Assembly (NCBI GenBank): GCA_002317175.1
Contig: DCJA01000007.1
Location: forward strand, 1-8,346
Direction: 5' to 3'
DNA: 8,346 nt
Source of the DNA: Lachnospiraceae bacterium UBA1712
GTDB lineage: Bacteria > Bacillota > Clostridia > Lachnospirales > Lachnospiraceae
Part shown: piece by piece, positions 1-5,418 of the stretch
How positions within the stretch are numbered: position 1 is the stretch's first letter
Layout: every line of letters begins with the position of its first letter
The notes under the pieces: model-generated
Seen by the model: the letters and a program-made list of their open reading frames with translations, nothing else
What the model was told of the DNA's origin: nothing
Databases searched by the model: none
Program-made: the position numbers and the translations under genes

Positions 1-150
1 ACAGTAATTAATCAGGATTCATTTGGACAGGGACATGACCCAATTATATATATGTACAACCATATTGTTGATGGTCTTCCATATCCTTCTGAATATATTG
101 ATTCAAGATCGTCTATTATTGATAAAGCTAACGTAAATGATCTTATATAA
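1..150 (+). CDS. C-terminal end of a periplasmic-binding-protein type 1 family protein (partial)
   Basis: Frame 1 is open from the window edge to TAA at 148-150 and gives 49 residues, so the gene starts upstream of the window. The tail has the form GQGHDP..YMYNHIVDG, then a short strand, then SIIDKANVNDLI. This resembles the end of type 1 periplasmic sugar-binding domains (ABC transporter binding lipoproteins or LacI-type sensor domains), where a Y..VDG helix is followed by a strand ending in a conserved 'K.N' and a short final helix. The match is by pattern only. Whether it is a secreted binding protein or a DNA-binding regulator cannot be decided, because the N-terminus is missing. A strong terminator about 85 bases downstream shows this is the last gene of its transcript. 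Confidence 0.55.
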   Translation, partial: TVINQDSFGQGHDPIIYMYNHIVDGLPYPSEYIDSRSSIIDKANVNDLI

Positions 151-231
151 TTAATATACAGATGAGTTGATATAAAAGTCTGAGCAGGTGGCAACGATTC
201 TAAGCTGCCGATAAAGCGAATAAAAAGTATA

Positions 232-275
232 AAAGACTCCTTAAGCAAAATATATGAATTGCTTAAGGAGTTTTT
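232..275. terminator. Strong intrinsic (probably bidirectional) terminator
   Basis: A perfect 13-bp stem pairs ACTCCTTAAGCAA (236-248) with TTGCTTAAGGAGT (259-271) around a 10-base loop. It is followed by a T-run (271-275) and preceded by an A-run (231-234), so it could work on both strands. It ends the transcript of the upstream binding-protein gene and insulates the rho region. Confidence 0.92.
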
Positions 276-355
276 GCTTATATGCTGGTGTGCATTTTAA
301 CCGTGTATGAAAAAGTTAGTCTTTTATTCTTTCATGAATAGTTGTTTCAATTTGC

Positions 356-400
356 TGTTTCTTTTGTACTTATAAAATGTTTCTTTTGTTCTTATAAAAT
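356..400. repeat. 22-bp-period tandem repeat, two copies, upstream of rho
   Basis: Positions 356-378 and 378-400 are the same 23-base sequence with one difference (A368 against T390), repeating with a 22-base period. Each copy holds the core CTTTTGT-N-CTTATAAAAT. Two turns of the helix separate the copies, so they could be a pair of protein-binding sites on one DNA face, or simply a local slippage duplication. Each TATAAA could act as a -10 box, but neither has a -35 box at a proper distance. Confidence 0.8.
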
Positions 401-407
401 AAAGTAT

Positions 408-437
408 TTGCATTTTGTTTAAAATGCGTTATATTAT
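408..437 (+). promoter_or_regulatory. Possible rho promoter with a dyad in its spacer
   Basis: A -35-like TTGCAT (408-413) lies 16 bases before TATATT (430-435), or 18 before TATTAT (432-437). Only the TTG of the -35 box agrees with consensus, so the assignment is tentative. The spacer is largely filled by a perfect 7-bp inverted repeat, GCATTTT (410-416) and AAAATGC (421-427) with loop GTTT. A protein bound there would block the promoter. If transcription starts further upstream, the same bases would instead form an RNA hairpin. Confidence 0.35.
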
Positions 438-453
438 TTGAGAGAAATCTATT

Positions 454-489
454 TACAGTACAGACTGTATTCAATGCAACATTCGTTGT
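454..489 (+). promoter_or_regulatory. Two small hairpins in the predicted rho leader
   Basis: TACAGT-ACAG-ACTGTA (454-469) is a perfect 6-bp dyad with a 4-base centre. Next, GCAAC (476-480) pairs with GTTGT (485-489) around ATTC, using one G-T pair. The second is followed by a moderately T-rich stretch (491-505). In E. coli and B. subtilis rho is known to control its own expression through its leader. That these hairpins serve such control is inference. Confidence 0.4.
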
Positions 490-517
490 GAGTTTTCCAT
501 TTTATTAGAGGTAAATT

Positions 518-2029
518 ATGAGAGAAAAGTATGAAACACTTGCGCTTTCAGATTTGAAGGCAATTGCAAAAAGCAGAGGCATTAAAGGTACGTCCATCAT
601 GAAAAAGGAAGACGTAATCAACGCAATGCTTGAACTTGATGAGCAGGAAAAGACTGCTTCAACTGAAGAAAAAACTGTTGAAACCAAAGTGGCTAAAACA
701 AAAGTTGTTAGAACAAAAACTGTTGAAAGCAAAGCTACTGTAACTAAAGTCGTTGAAAACCAGGCTAATGCAAGTATAGCTGATGAGAACACAGCAGTAG
801 ATAATGAGGAAGAAGCTAAGAACGTAGAACAGGAAGCTGAAAGCAGAGTCAGCAGACAGGAAGCCAGAGATAAGGAAAAAGAAGCTGCTATTAGCGAACT
901 TGACAGTGGTGTAACAGCATACGGAATTCTGGAGATAATGCCTGATGGATATGGCTTTATCAGATCAGAGAATTATCTGCCAGGAGAAAATGACGTATAT
1001 GTAGCTCCAAGTCAGATTAGAAGATTTGGAATGAAGACTGGAGATATCGTATCCGGTAATACCAGAGTAAAGGCTAATACTGAGAAGTTTTCTGCTCTTT
1101 TATTTGTTAAGTCTATTAACGGCTATCCACCTGAGGTTGCTGCCAGACGTATGAATTTTGAGGATATGACTCCTATTTTCCCAGAGGACAGACTCACTCT
1201 TGAAGCTCCTGGTGCACCAGTTGCCATGAGAATAATGGATATGATGAGTCCTGTTGGTAAGGGACAGCGTGGTATGATTGTATCTCCACCTAAAGCTGGT
1301 AAGACTACTCTGTTAAAGGAAGTAGCAAACTCAGTATTAAAGAATAATCCTGAAGTACATATGATTATTCTGCTTATAGATGAAAGACCTGAAGAGGTTA
1401 CAGATATTAAGGAAGCAATTCAGGGTGACAATGTCGAAGTAATATATTCAACCTTTGATGAATTGCCAGAACATCACAAACGTGTATCAGAGATGGTAAT
1501 GGAGAGAGCCAAGAGACTGGTTGAACACAAAAAGGATGTAATGATTCTGTTGGATTCTATTACAAGACTTACCCGTGCCTATAACCTTACAGTTCCACCA
1601 AGTGGCCGTACATTATCAGGTGGTCTTGATCCTGCAGCTCTTCATATGCCAAAGAAATTCTTTGGTGCAGCCAGAAATATGAGAGAGGGTGGCAGCCTTA
1701 CAATTCTTGCTACTGCACTTGTAGATACAGGTTCCAAGATGGATGATGTAGTTTACGAGGAATTCAAGGGTACTGGTAATATGGAACTGGTTCTTGACAG
1801 AAAACTTTCAGAAAGAAGAGTATTCCCAGCTATTGATATTCCAAAATCTGGTACCAGAAGAGAAGACCTTCTTCTTTCTGCTGAAGAAATGGAAGCAGTA
1901 GCTACCATGAGAAAAGCATTTAACTCTATGAAATCAGAGGAAGCGGTAGACAGAGTTATTGATCTGTTTGCAAGAACAAGGGATAATCATGAATTCTGTG
2001 TCATGATGAAAAAGATGCGTATATTCTAA
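518..2029 (+). CDS. rho: Transcription termination factor Rho
   Basis: Hexameric RNA-dependent ATPase and translocase that ends transcription of untranslated RNA. The 503-residue protein has a Rho N-terminal helical domain (about 7-40), a charged low-complexity insert (about 44-127), an OB-fold RNA-binding domain (about 133-200, with GYGFIRS 144-150 and DVYVAPSQIRRF 159-170) and a RecA-like ATPase domain. In that domain I see Walker A PPKAGKTT (257-264), DERPEEV with the catalytic-type glutamate (288-294), Walker B MILLD with the following SITRLTR (342-353), the Q/R-loop region (360-387) and the arginine-finger motif SERRVFPAID (431-440). It is longer than E. coli Rho (419 residues) because of the insert. 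All catalytic motifs look intact. The ATG has AGAGG at 507-511, with 6 bases between. No terminator separates it from rpmE. Confidence 0.98.
   Translation: MREKYETLALSDLKAIAKSRGIKGTSIMKKEDVINAMLELDEQEKTASTEEKTVETKVAKTKVVRTKTVESKATVTKVVENQANASIADENTAVDNEEEAKNVEQEAESRVSRQEARDKEKEAAISELDSGVTAYGILEIMPDGYGFIRSENYLPGENDVYVAPSQIRRFGMKTGDIVSGNTRVKANTEKFSALLFVKSINGYPPEVAARRMNFEDMTPIFPEDRLTLEAPGAPVAMRIMDMMSPVGKGQRGMIVSPPKAGKTTLLKEVANSVLKNNPEVHMIILLIDERPEEVTDIKEAIQGDNVEVIYSTFDELPEHHKRVSEMVMERAKRLVEHKKDVMILLDSITRLTRAYNLTVPPSGRTLSGGLDPAALHMPKKFFGAARNMREGGSLTILATALVDTGSKMDDVVYEEFKGTGNMELVLDRKLSERRVFPAIDIPKSGTRREDLLLSAEEMEAVATMRKAFNSMKSEEAVDRVIDLFARTRDNHEFCVMMKKMRIF
671..760 (+). repeat. 45-bp tandem duplication inside the Rho insert
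   Basis: Codons 52-66 (KTVETKVAKTKVVRT) and 67-81 (KTVESKATVTKVVEN) are adjacent 15-residue copies, identical at 9 of 15 positions. The DNA copies (671-715 and 716-760) still share blocks such as AAAACTGTTGAAA. This points to an in-frame duplication in the Lys/Thr/Val-rich disordered linker between the N-terminal domain and the RNA-binding domain. Confidence 0.8.
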
Positions 2030-2038
2030 ATTTGGGTA

Positions 2039-2067
2039 TTGCTTTGGTATAATCGCTATGCTATAAT
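2039..2067 (+). promoter_or_regulatory. Extended -10 promoter for rpmE
   Basis: TGCTATAAT (2059-2067) is a perfect extended -10 element. TTGCTT (2039-2044) sits 17 bases upstream of its TATAAT as a weak -35. A second TGGTATAAT (2045-2053) lies 14 bases earlier but lacks a -35 match. Predicted start near 2074. The site lies just after the rho stop codon, so rpmE can be expressed apart from rho. Confidence 0.75.
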
Positions 2068-2072
2068 AACAA

Positions 2073-2091
2073 CGCTGTTTGTAAAACAGTG
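2073..2091 (+). promoter_or_regulatory. rpmE leader hairpin
   Basis: CGCTGTTT (2073-2080) pairs with AAACAGTG (2084-2091) through 8 pairs, one of them G-T, around loop GTA. It lies at or just after the predicted transcription start and 45 bases before the rpmE ATG. Ribosomal protein L31 leaders with autoregulatory structures have been described in several phyla, including Firmicutes. Whether this hairpin is one of them needs a covariance-model search. Confidence 0.45.
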
Positions 2092-2135
2092 CGGATGAGA
2101 ACAATACTATTAATTAACTATAGAGAGGTGAAATC

Positions 2136-2336
2136 ATGAGAGAAGGAATACATCCTGATTACTATCAGGCAACAGTAACTTGCAACTGCGGTAATACATT
2201 TGTAACAGGATCTACAAAGCCAGAAATCCACGTTGAAGTTTGCTCAAAGTGCCATTCATTCTACACAGGACAGCAGAAGGGTGCTAGAACTGACGGACGT
2301 GTTGACAAGTTCAATAAGAAGTACGGCATTAAGTAA
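2136..2336 (+). CDS. rpmE: 50S ribosomal protein L31, zinc-binding form
   Basis: Protein of the large ribosomal subunit that sits at the subunit interface. The 66 residues are the usual length. The protein carries the zinc ligands of the C+ type: C16 and C18 in the CNCG motif and C36 and C39 in CSKC. It begins MREGIHPDYY, the typical L31 N-terminus, and ends with the basic VDKFNKKYGIK. A strong AGAGGTG (2124-2130) lies 5 bases before the ATG. Its place directly after rho is the standard arrangement in Clostridia. It has its own promoter and leader hairpin, and a terminator-like hairpin follows. C+ forms are often replaced by zinc-free paralogues under zinc limitation; no such paralogue is in this window. 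Confidence 0.97.
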   Translation: MREGIHPDYYQATVTCNCGNTFVTGSTKPEIHVEVCSKCHSFYTGQQKGARTDGRVDKFNKKYGIK

Positions 2337-2367
2337 GATTTTAATATTTTTGCTACAAAGACTATCT

Positions 2368-2395
2368 AAGGTTGAGGTTTTAAAATCTCAACCTT
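2368..2395 (+). terminator. Terminator-like hairpin with a weak T-tract between rpmE and yqhQ
   Basis: AAGGTTGAG (2368-2376) pairs perfectly with CTCAACCTT (2387-2395) around a 10-base loop that contains the self-complementary TTTTAAAA. The bases after it (TAGTTATATTT) form only a broken T-tract. It is therefore best read as a partial terminator or RNA-processing site that lets some transcription continue into yqhQ-prmC-prfA, for which no other promoter is visible. Confidence 0.6.
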
Positions 2396-2420
2396 TAGTT
2401 ATATTTAGAAGGATTGAAGT

Positions 2421-3380
2421 ATGGCAAGAAAGAAAATGTGCCCTTCTGGAATAGGCGGTCAGGCTGTATTAGAAGGCGTTATGATGAAGAATAAGGAGAG
2501 CTGTGCAATTGCAGTTCGTAAGGCAGATGGTGAGATTGATGTTGAAATAACAGAATATCATGGTATCATTCATGGAAGCCTGCCTACCAGAATTCCTTTC
2601 ATTAGAGGTATCTTCAATTTTATTGATTCCTTTATATTGGGAATGAGAGCAATTAATCATTCGACAGAATTCTATGAGGAAGAAGATTCCAAGGATACTG
2701 GATTTGACAGATTTATGAACCGCCTGTTTGGCGATAAGGCAGAGAAGGTTATGTCTGCATTTACCATGATACTGTCATTTGTGCTGGCAATTGGTCTCTT
2801 TATTGTATTACCATATTATGCATCAAGAATTCTTGAAGGACATATTCAGTCTTCATGGCTGTTGGCTCTGGTTGAAGGTATTGTCAGACTGGTTATTTTC
2901 CTTCTATATATTATTATCATTACTCTGATGAAGGATATACGAAGATTATATATGTATCACGGAGCAGAGCATAAGTGTATAAACTGTATAGAGCATGGAC
3001 GTGCCCTTACAGTCAACAATGTTAAGCGCTCATCAAGACTTCACAGAAGATGTGGAACCAGCTTTCTTCTGTTTGTAATGATAATCAGTATTATATTATT
3101 TATGTTTATTCAGGTTGAGAGTCCAGTTCTTAGACTGTTACTCAGATTAGCACTGATTCCAGTTATTGCAGGTATCAGCTATGAGGCAATCAGACTTGCA
3201 GGCAGAAGTGAGAATATCTTTGTAAAGATTATTTCAGCACCAGGCCTTGCACTTCAGTTTTTAACAACTAAGGAACCTGATGACAGCATGATAGAAGTAG
3301 CTATTAAGTCTGTAGAGGGTGTATTCGACTGGAGAGCATTTATCCAGGAGAATTTTGAAGATGATAAATCACAGGATTAA
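2421..3380 (+). CDS. yqhQ: DUF1385 family membrane protein YqhQ
   Basis: Conserved integral membrane protein of unknown function, matching B. subtilis YqhQ in length (319 residues) and pattern. The N-terminus carries the family signature IGGQAVLEGVMMK (11-23). A soluble part follows, then hydrophobic segments at about 113-132, 147-170, 213-231 and 235-252. The cytoplasmic-looking stretch between the second and third segments holds YHGAEHKCINCIEHGR (179-194) and LHRRCGTSF (207-215), rich in His, Glu and Cys, which suggests a metal or catalytic site; that is inference. AGAAGGA (2407-2413) lies 7 bases before the ATG. The stop is 3 bases from the prmC start, so the two are co-transcribed and probably translationally coupled. 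Its constant place beside translation-termination genes is typical of Clostridia, but its link to them is unknown. Confidence 0.93.
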   Translation: MARKKMCPSGIGGQAVLEGVMMKNKESCAIAVRKADGEIDVEITEYHGIIHGSLPTRIPFIRGIFNFIDSFILGMRAINHSTEFYEEEDSKDTGFDRFMNRLFGDKAEKVMSAFTMILSFVLAIGLFIVLPYYASRILEGHIQSSWLLALVEGIVRLVIFLLYIIIITLMKDIRRLYMYHGAEHKCINCIEHGRALTVNNVKRSSRLHRRCGTSFLLFVMIISIILFMFIQVESPVLRLLLRLALIPVIAGISYEAIRLAGRSENIFVKIISAPGLALQFLTTKEPDDSMIEVAIKSVEGVFDWRAFIQENFEDDKSQD

Positions 3381-3383
3381 CAG

Positions 3384-4274
3384 ATGACAAGACGTGAAGC
3401 TTACGATTATGGAGTTGAACAATTAGAAGAGCAGGGCATCGATGATGCTGCCTGCGATATAAGGATTCTGCTTGAGGATTTGTGCGGTGTAGACAGAGAG
3501 GAACTGTTTATTAATGGTGACAAGACCATTTCTCGCAAAGAGACAGAGACCTTTATGAATGCTGTCACAAGAAGATGCGGTCATTATCCTGTCCAGTATA
3601 TTACTGGTAAGCAGGATTTTATGGGACTGACTTTTTCTGTTAATCAGGATGTGCTGATTCCAAGAATGGATACAGAGATTCTGGTGGAAGAGGTACTTAA
3701 GAATCTGGATGACGGCAGCAGAATTCTGGATATGTGTACAGGAAGTGGATGTATACTGCTCAGTCTGCTTAGATATTCCAACAATTGCGAAGGGGTTGGA
3801 GTGGATGTCAGTGATGCGGCACTTGAGGTTGCAAGAGATAATGCAGGAAGACTCGCGCTGGATGAGACCTTTGACCTGCTGTTTACAACTGGAGGAGCAG
3901 GAGCAAAGCATCTTGATCTGGATAAGATAGAGTTTATCGAGAGTAATTTGTTCAATGATGTCAAAGGTAAATTTGATATTATTGTGTCCAATCCACCATA
4001 TATCAGGACTGATGTGATTCCAACGCTTATGGAGGAAGTCAGGGATTATGAACCTATGCTGGCTTTGGATGGCAGGGAAGATGGTTTGTATTTTTACAGA
4101 GAGATAATTAAGAAAAGCCCACAGTACCTAAGTGGTGGTGGAAAGCTTTTCTTTGAAATAGGTTATGACCAGGCTGCTGATGTAGTGAAACTTATGGAAG
4201 AAGCCGGTTTTAAGGATGTAGTAGTAGTTAAAGATTACGCACACCTCGATCGCGTGGTGTGGGGAAGGATATAG
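3384..4274 (+). CDS. prmC: Peptide chain release factor N5-glutamine methyltransferase
   Basis: Transfers a methyl group from S-adenosylmethionine to the glutamine of the GGQ motif of release factors, which raises their activity. The 296-residue protein has the N-terminal helical release-factor-binding domain (about 1-75), then FMGLTFSVNQDVLIPRMDTEILVE (79-102), the SAM-binding loop LDMCTGSGCI (115-124), the acidic strand end VGVDVS (138-143) and the substrate-binding SNPPYI (202-207). The C-terminal strands end in DRVVWGRI, as is usual. A stretch at about 160-180, holding FTTGGAGAKHLDLDK, appears to be an insertion before the IESNLF strand. AGGA (3373-3376), inside the end of yqhQ, serves as ribosome binding site. 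The substrate gene prfA starts 1 base after the stop. Confidence 0.96.
   Translation: MTRREAYDYGVEQLEEQGIDDAACDIRILLEDLCGVDREELFINGDKTISRKETETFMNAVTRRCGHYPVQYITGKQDFMGLTFSVNQDVLIPRMDTEILVEEVLKNLDDGSRILDMCTGSGCILLSLLRYSNNCEGVGVDVSDAALEVARDNAGRLALDETFDLLFTTGGAGAKHLDLDKIEFIESNLFNDVKGKFDIIVSNPPYIRTDVIPTLMEEVRDYEPMLALDGREDGLYFYREIIKKSPQYLSGGGKLFFEIGYDQAADVVKLMEEAGFKDVVVVKDYAHLDRVVWGRI
4240..4261 (+). promoter_or_regulatory. Hairpin at the end of prmC, directly before the prfA ribosome binding site
   Basis: CACACC (4240-4245) pairs with GGTGTG (4256-4261). Inside, after one T-T mismatch, CG (4247-4248) pairs with CG (4253-4254) around a 4-base loop. The stem ends at the first bases of the prfA Shine-Dalgarno region GGGGAAGGA (4261-4269). 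Codons here (CTC, CGC, GTG GTG) are unlike the AT-rich choice elsewhere in the gene, consistent with selection for structure. Confidence 0.5.
4261..4269 (+). promoter_or_regulatory. prfA ribosome binding site inside prmC
   Basis: GGGGAAGGA (4261-4269) lies within the last codons of prmC, 6 bases before the prfA ATG. The start codon follows the prmC stop TAG by one base, so translation of prfA is probably coupled to that of prmC. Confidence 0.8.
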
Positions 4275-4275
4275 C

Positions 4276-5349
4276 ATGTTTGACAGACTTGAGGATCTTT
4301 TACACAGATTTGAAGAGATAATGAATGAATTAAGTGAGCCAGGCGTTGCCAATGATTCGAAGAGATTTACAGCGCTCATGAAGGAACAGAGTGATCTTGC
4401 TCCAATCGTAGAGGCTTACAAGGAATACAGAGACTGTAAGCAGACTGTAGAGGATTCAGAGGATTTACTGGCTAGTGAATCTGATGAAGAGATGCGTGAG
4501 ATGCTTAAGGACGAATTGAATGGAGCAAAGAAGCGTATCGAAGAACTTGAAAATGTGATGAAGATTCTTCTTTTGCCAAAGGATCCTAACGATGATAAGA
4601 ACGTTATCGTGGAAATCAGAGCAGGTGCTGGTGGTGATGAAGCAGCACTGTTTGCAGCTGAGATTTATCGTATGTATATTCATTATGCTGAGGGACGCCG
4701 TTGGAAGGTGGAGACCATGGAAATGGAAGAAATCGGCATCGGTGGTATGAAGTCAGTAACCTTTATGATTACTGGACAGGGCGCATATTCAGTTATGAAA
4801 TATGAATCTGGAGTACATCGAGTTCAGAGAGTCCCAGAGACAGAATCTGGCGGAAGAATCCATACTTCTACTATATCGGTAGCTGTATTGCCTGAAGCTG
4901 AAGAAATCGACGTTGTAATCGATGATAAGGATATCAGAATCGATGTTTGTCGTTCATCAGGAGCAGGTGGACAGTGTGTCAATACAACAGACTCAGCTGT
5001 AAGACTTACTCATATGCCAACAGGTATTGTTATCTACTCACAGACAGAGAAGAGTCAGATTCAGAATAAAGCCAAGGCTTTTGCGCTGCTTCGTGCAAAG
5101 CTGTATGATCTTGAGCAGCAGAAGGCTCATGATGTTGAAGCAGACTTAAGAAAGAGTCAGGTAGGTACAGGTGATCGTTCTGAGAAGATCAGAACCTACA
5201 ACTTCCCACAGGGACGTGTGACTGATCACAGAATCAATCTTACACTTTATAAGCTTGATAAGATTATGAATGGAGATATCCAGGAAATAATTGATGCATG
5301 TATTGCAGCAGATCAGGCAGCAAAGCTTCTTAAGATGAATCAGAACTAG
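4276..5349 (+). CDS. prfA: Peptide chain release factor 1
   Basis: Class I release factor that reads UAA and UAG in the ribosomal A site and triggers peptide release. The 357 residues are the normal length. The N-terminal helical domain spans about 1-105, followed by VEIRAGAGGDEAALFA (112-127). The codon-recognition tripeptide of the RF1 type is PET (187-189) within RVPETESGGRIHTS. The catalytic GGQ is at 231-233 in SSGAGGQCVNTTDSAVR, with Gln233 the expected PrmC target. The residue after GGQ is Cys rather than the His of E. coli RF1. The C-terminal part holds IRTYNFPQGRVTDHR (305-319), as is standard. The PxT motif excludes RF2, whose motif is SPF, and there is no programmed frameshift. No terminator follows, so transcription may run on into argC. 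Confidence 0.97.
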   Translation: MFDRLEDLLHRFEEIMNELSEPGVANDSKRFTALMKEQSDLAPIVEAYKEYRDCKQTVEDSEDLLASESDEEMREMLKDELNGAKKRIEELENVMKILLLPKDPNDDKNVIVEIRAGAGGDEAALFAAEIYRMYIHYAEGRRWKVETMEMEEIGIGGMKSVTFMITGQGAYSVMKYESGVHRVQRVPETESGGRIHTSTISVAVLPEAEEIDVVIDDKDIRIDVCRSSGAGGQCVNTTDSAVRLTHMPTGIVIYSQTEKSQIQNKAKAFALLRAKLYDLEQQKAHDVEADLRKSQVGTGDRSEKIRTYNFPQGRVTDHRINLTLYKLDKIMNGDIQEIIDACIAADQAAKLLKMNQN

Positions 5350-5405
5350 AGATAGTAGTTTGGGTGGTTTTGCCTGGTGTAATTGATTATTAGTATTACT
5401 TTAAT

Positions 5406-5411
5406 AGAGGG
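5406..5411 (+). promoter_or_regulatory. argC ribosome binding site that decides the start
   Basis: AGAGGG (5406-5411) is 7 bases before the ATG at 5419. The frame is open further upstream to an ATG at 5383, but that codon has no Shine-Dalgarno sequence and would add 12 residues unlike any ArgC N-terminus. Confidence 0.85.
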
Positions 5412-5418
5412 TAATGAT

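Larger units (their letters stand above)
151..517. other. Intergenic region between the binding-protein gene and rho, no gene seen
   Basis: No convincing coding frame lies here on either strand. From 5' to 3' it holds a short, weak 4-5 bp hairpin (GGCA 190-193 with TGCC 206-209), the strong terminator at 232-275, a 22-bp tandem repeat (356-400), a 7-bp dyad (410-427), a possible rho promoter, and two small hairpins in the rho leader (454-469 and 476-489). The stretch 276-355 shows nothing I can name. The part before the terminator matches no riboswitch or small RNA that I recognise. Confidence 0.6.

Noticed and set aside
151..235. Riboswitch or small RNA before the first terminator
   Set aside because: The stretch has only a 4-5 bp hairpin and no conserved motif that I recognise. 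It lies downstream of a stop codon and is most simply the 3' untranslated end of the first gene.
12..248. Minus-strand open frame across the first gene end and the terminator
   Set aside because: It runs through the terminator stem and opposite the binding-protein coding frame, and its product has no recognisable features.
505..792. Antisense open frame opposite the start of rho
   Set aside because: It mirrors the low-complexity Lys/Glu/Thr/Val codons of the Rho insert, giving a Ser/Thr/Val/Phe-rich product with no ribosome binding site of its own. It is a shadow of rho.
2045..2053. First TGGTATAAT as the main rpmE promoter
   Set aside because: It has an extended -10 but no plausible -35 box at 16-18 bases. 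The copy at 2059-2067 is better, though both may be used.
3423..3991. Long antisense open frames opposite prmC
   Set aside because: They are Ser/Cys- or Ser/Leu-rich reverse readings of a clear methyltransferase gene, with no start signals or domain features.
5383..5418. Upstream ATG as the start of argC
   Set aside because: No Shine-Dalgarno sequence precedes it, and the ArgC family begins directly with the Rossmann strand found after the ATG at 5419.
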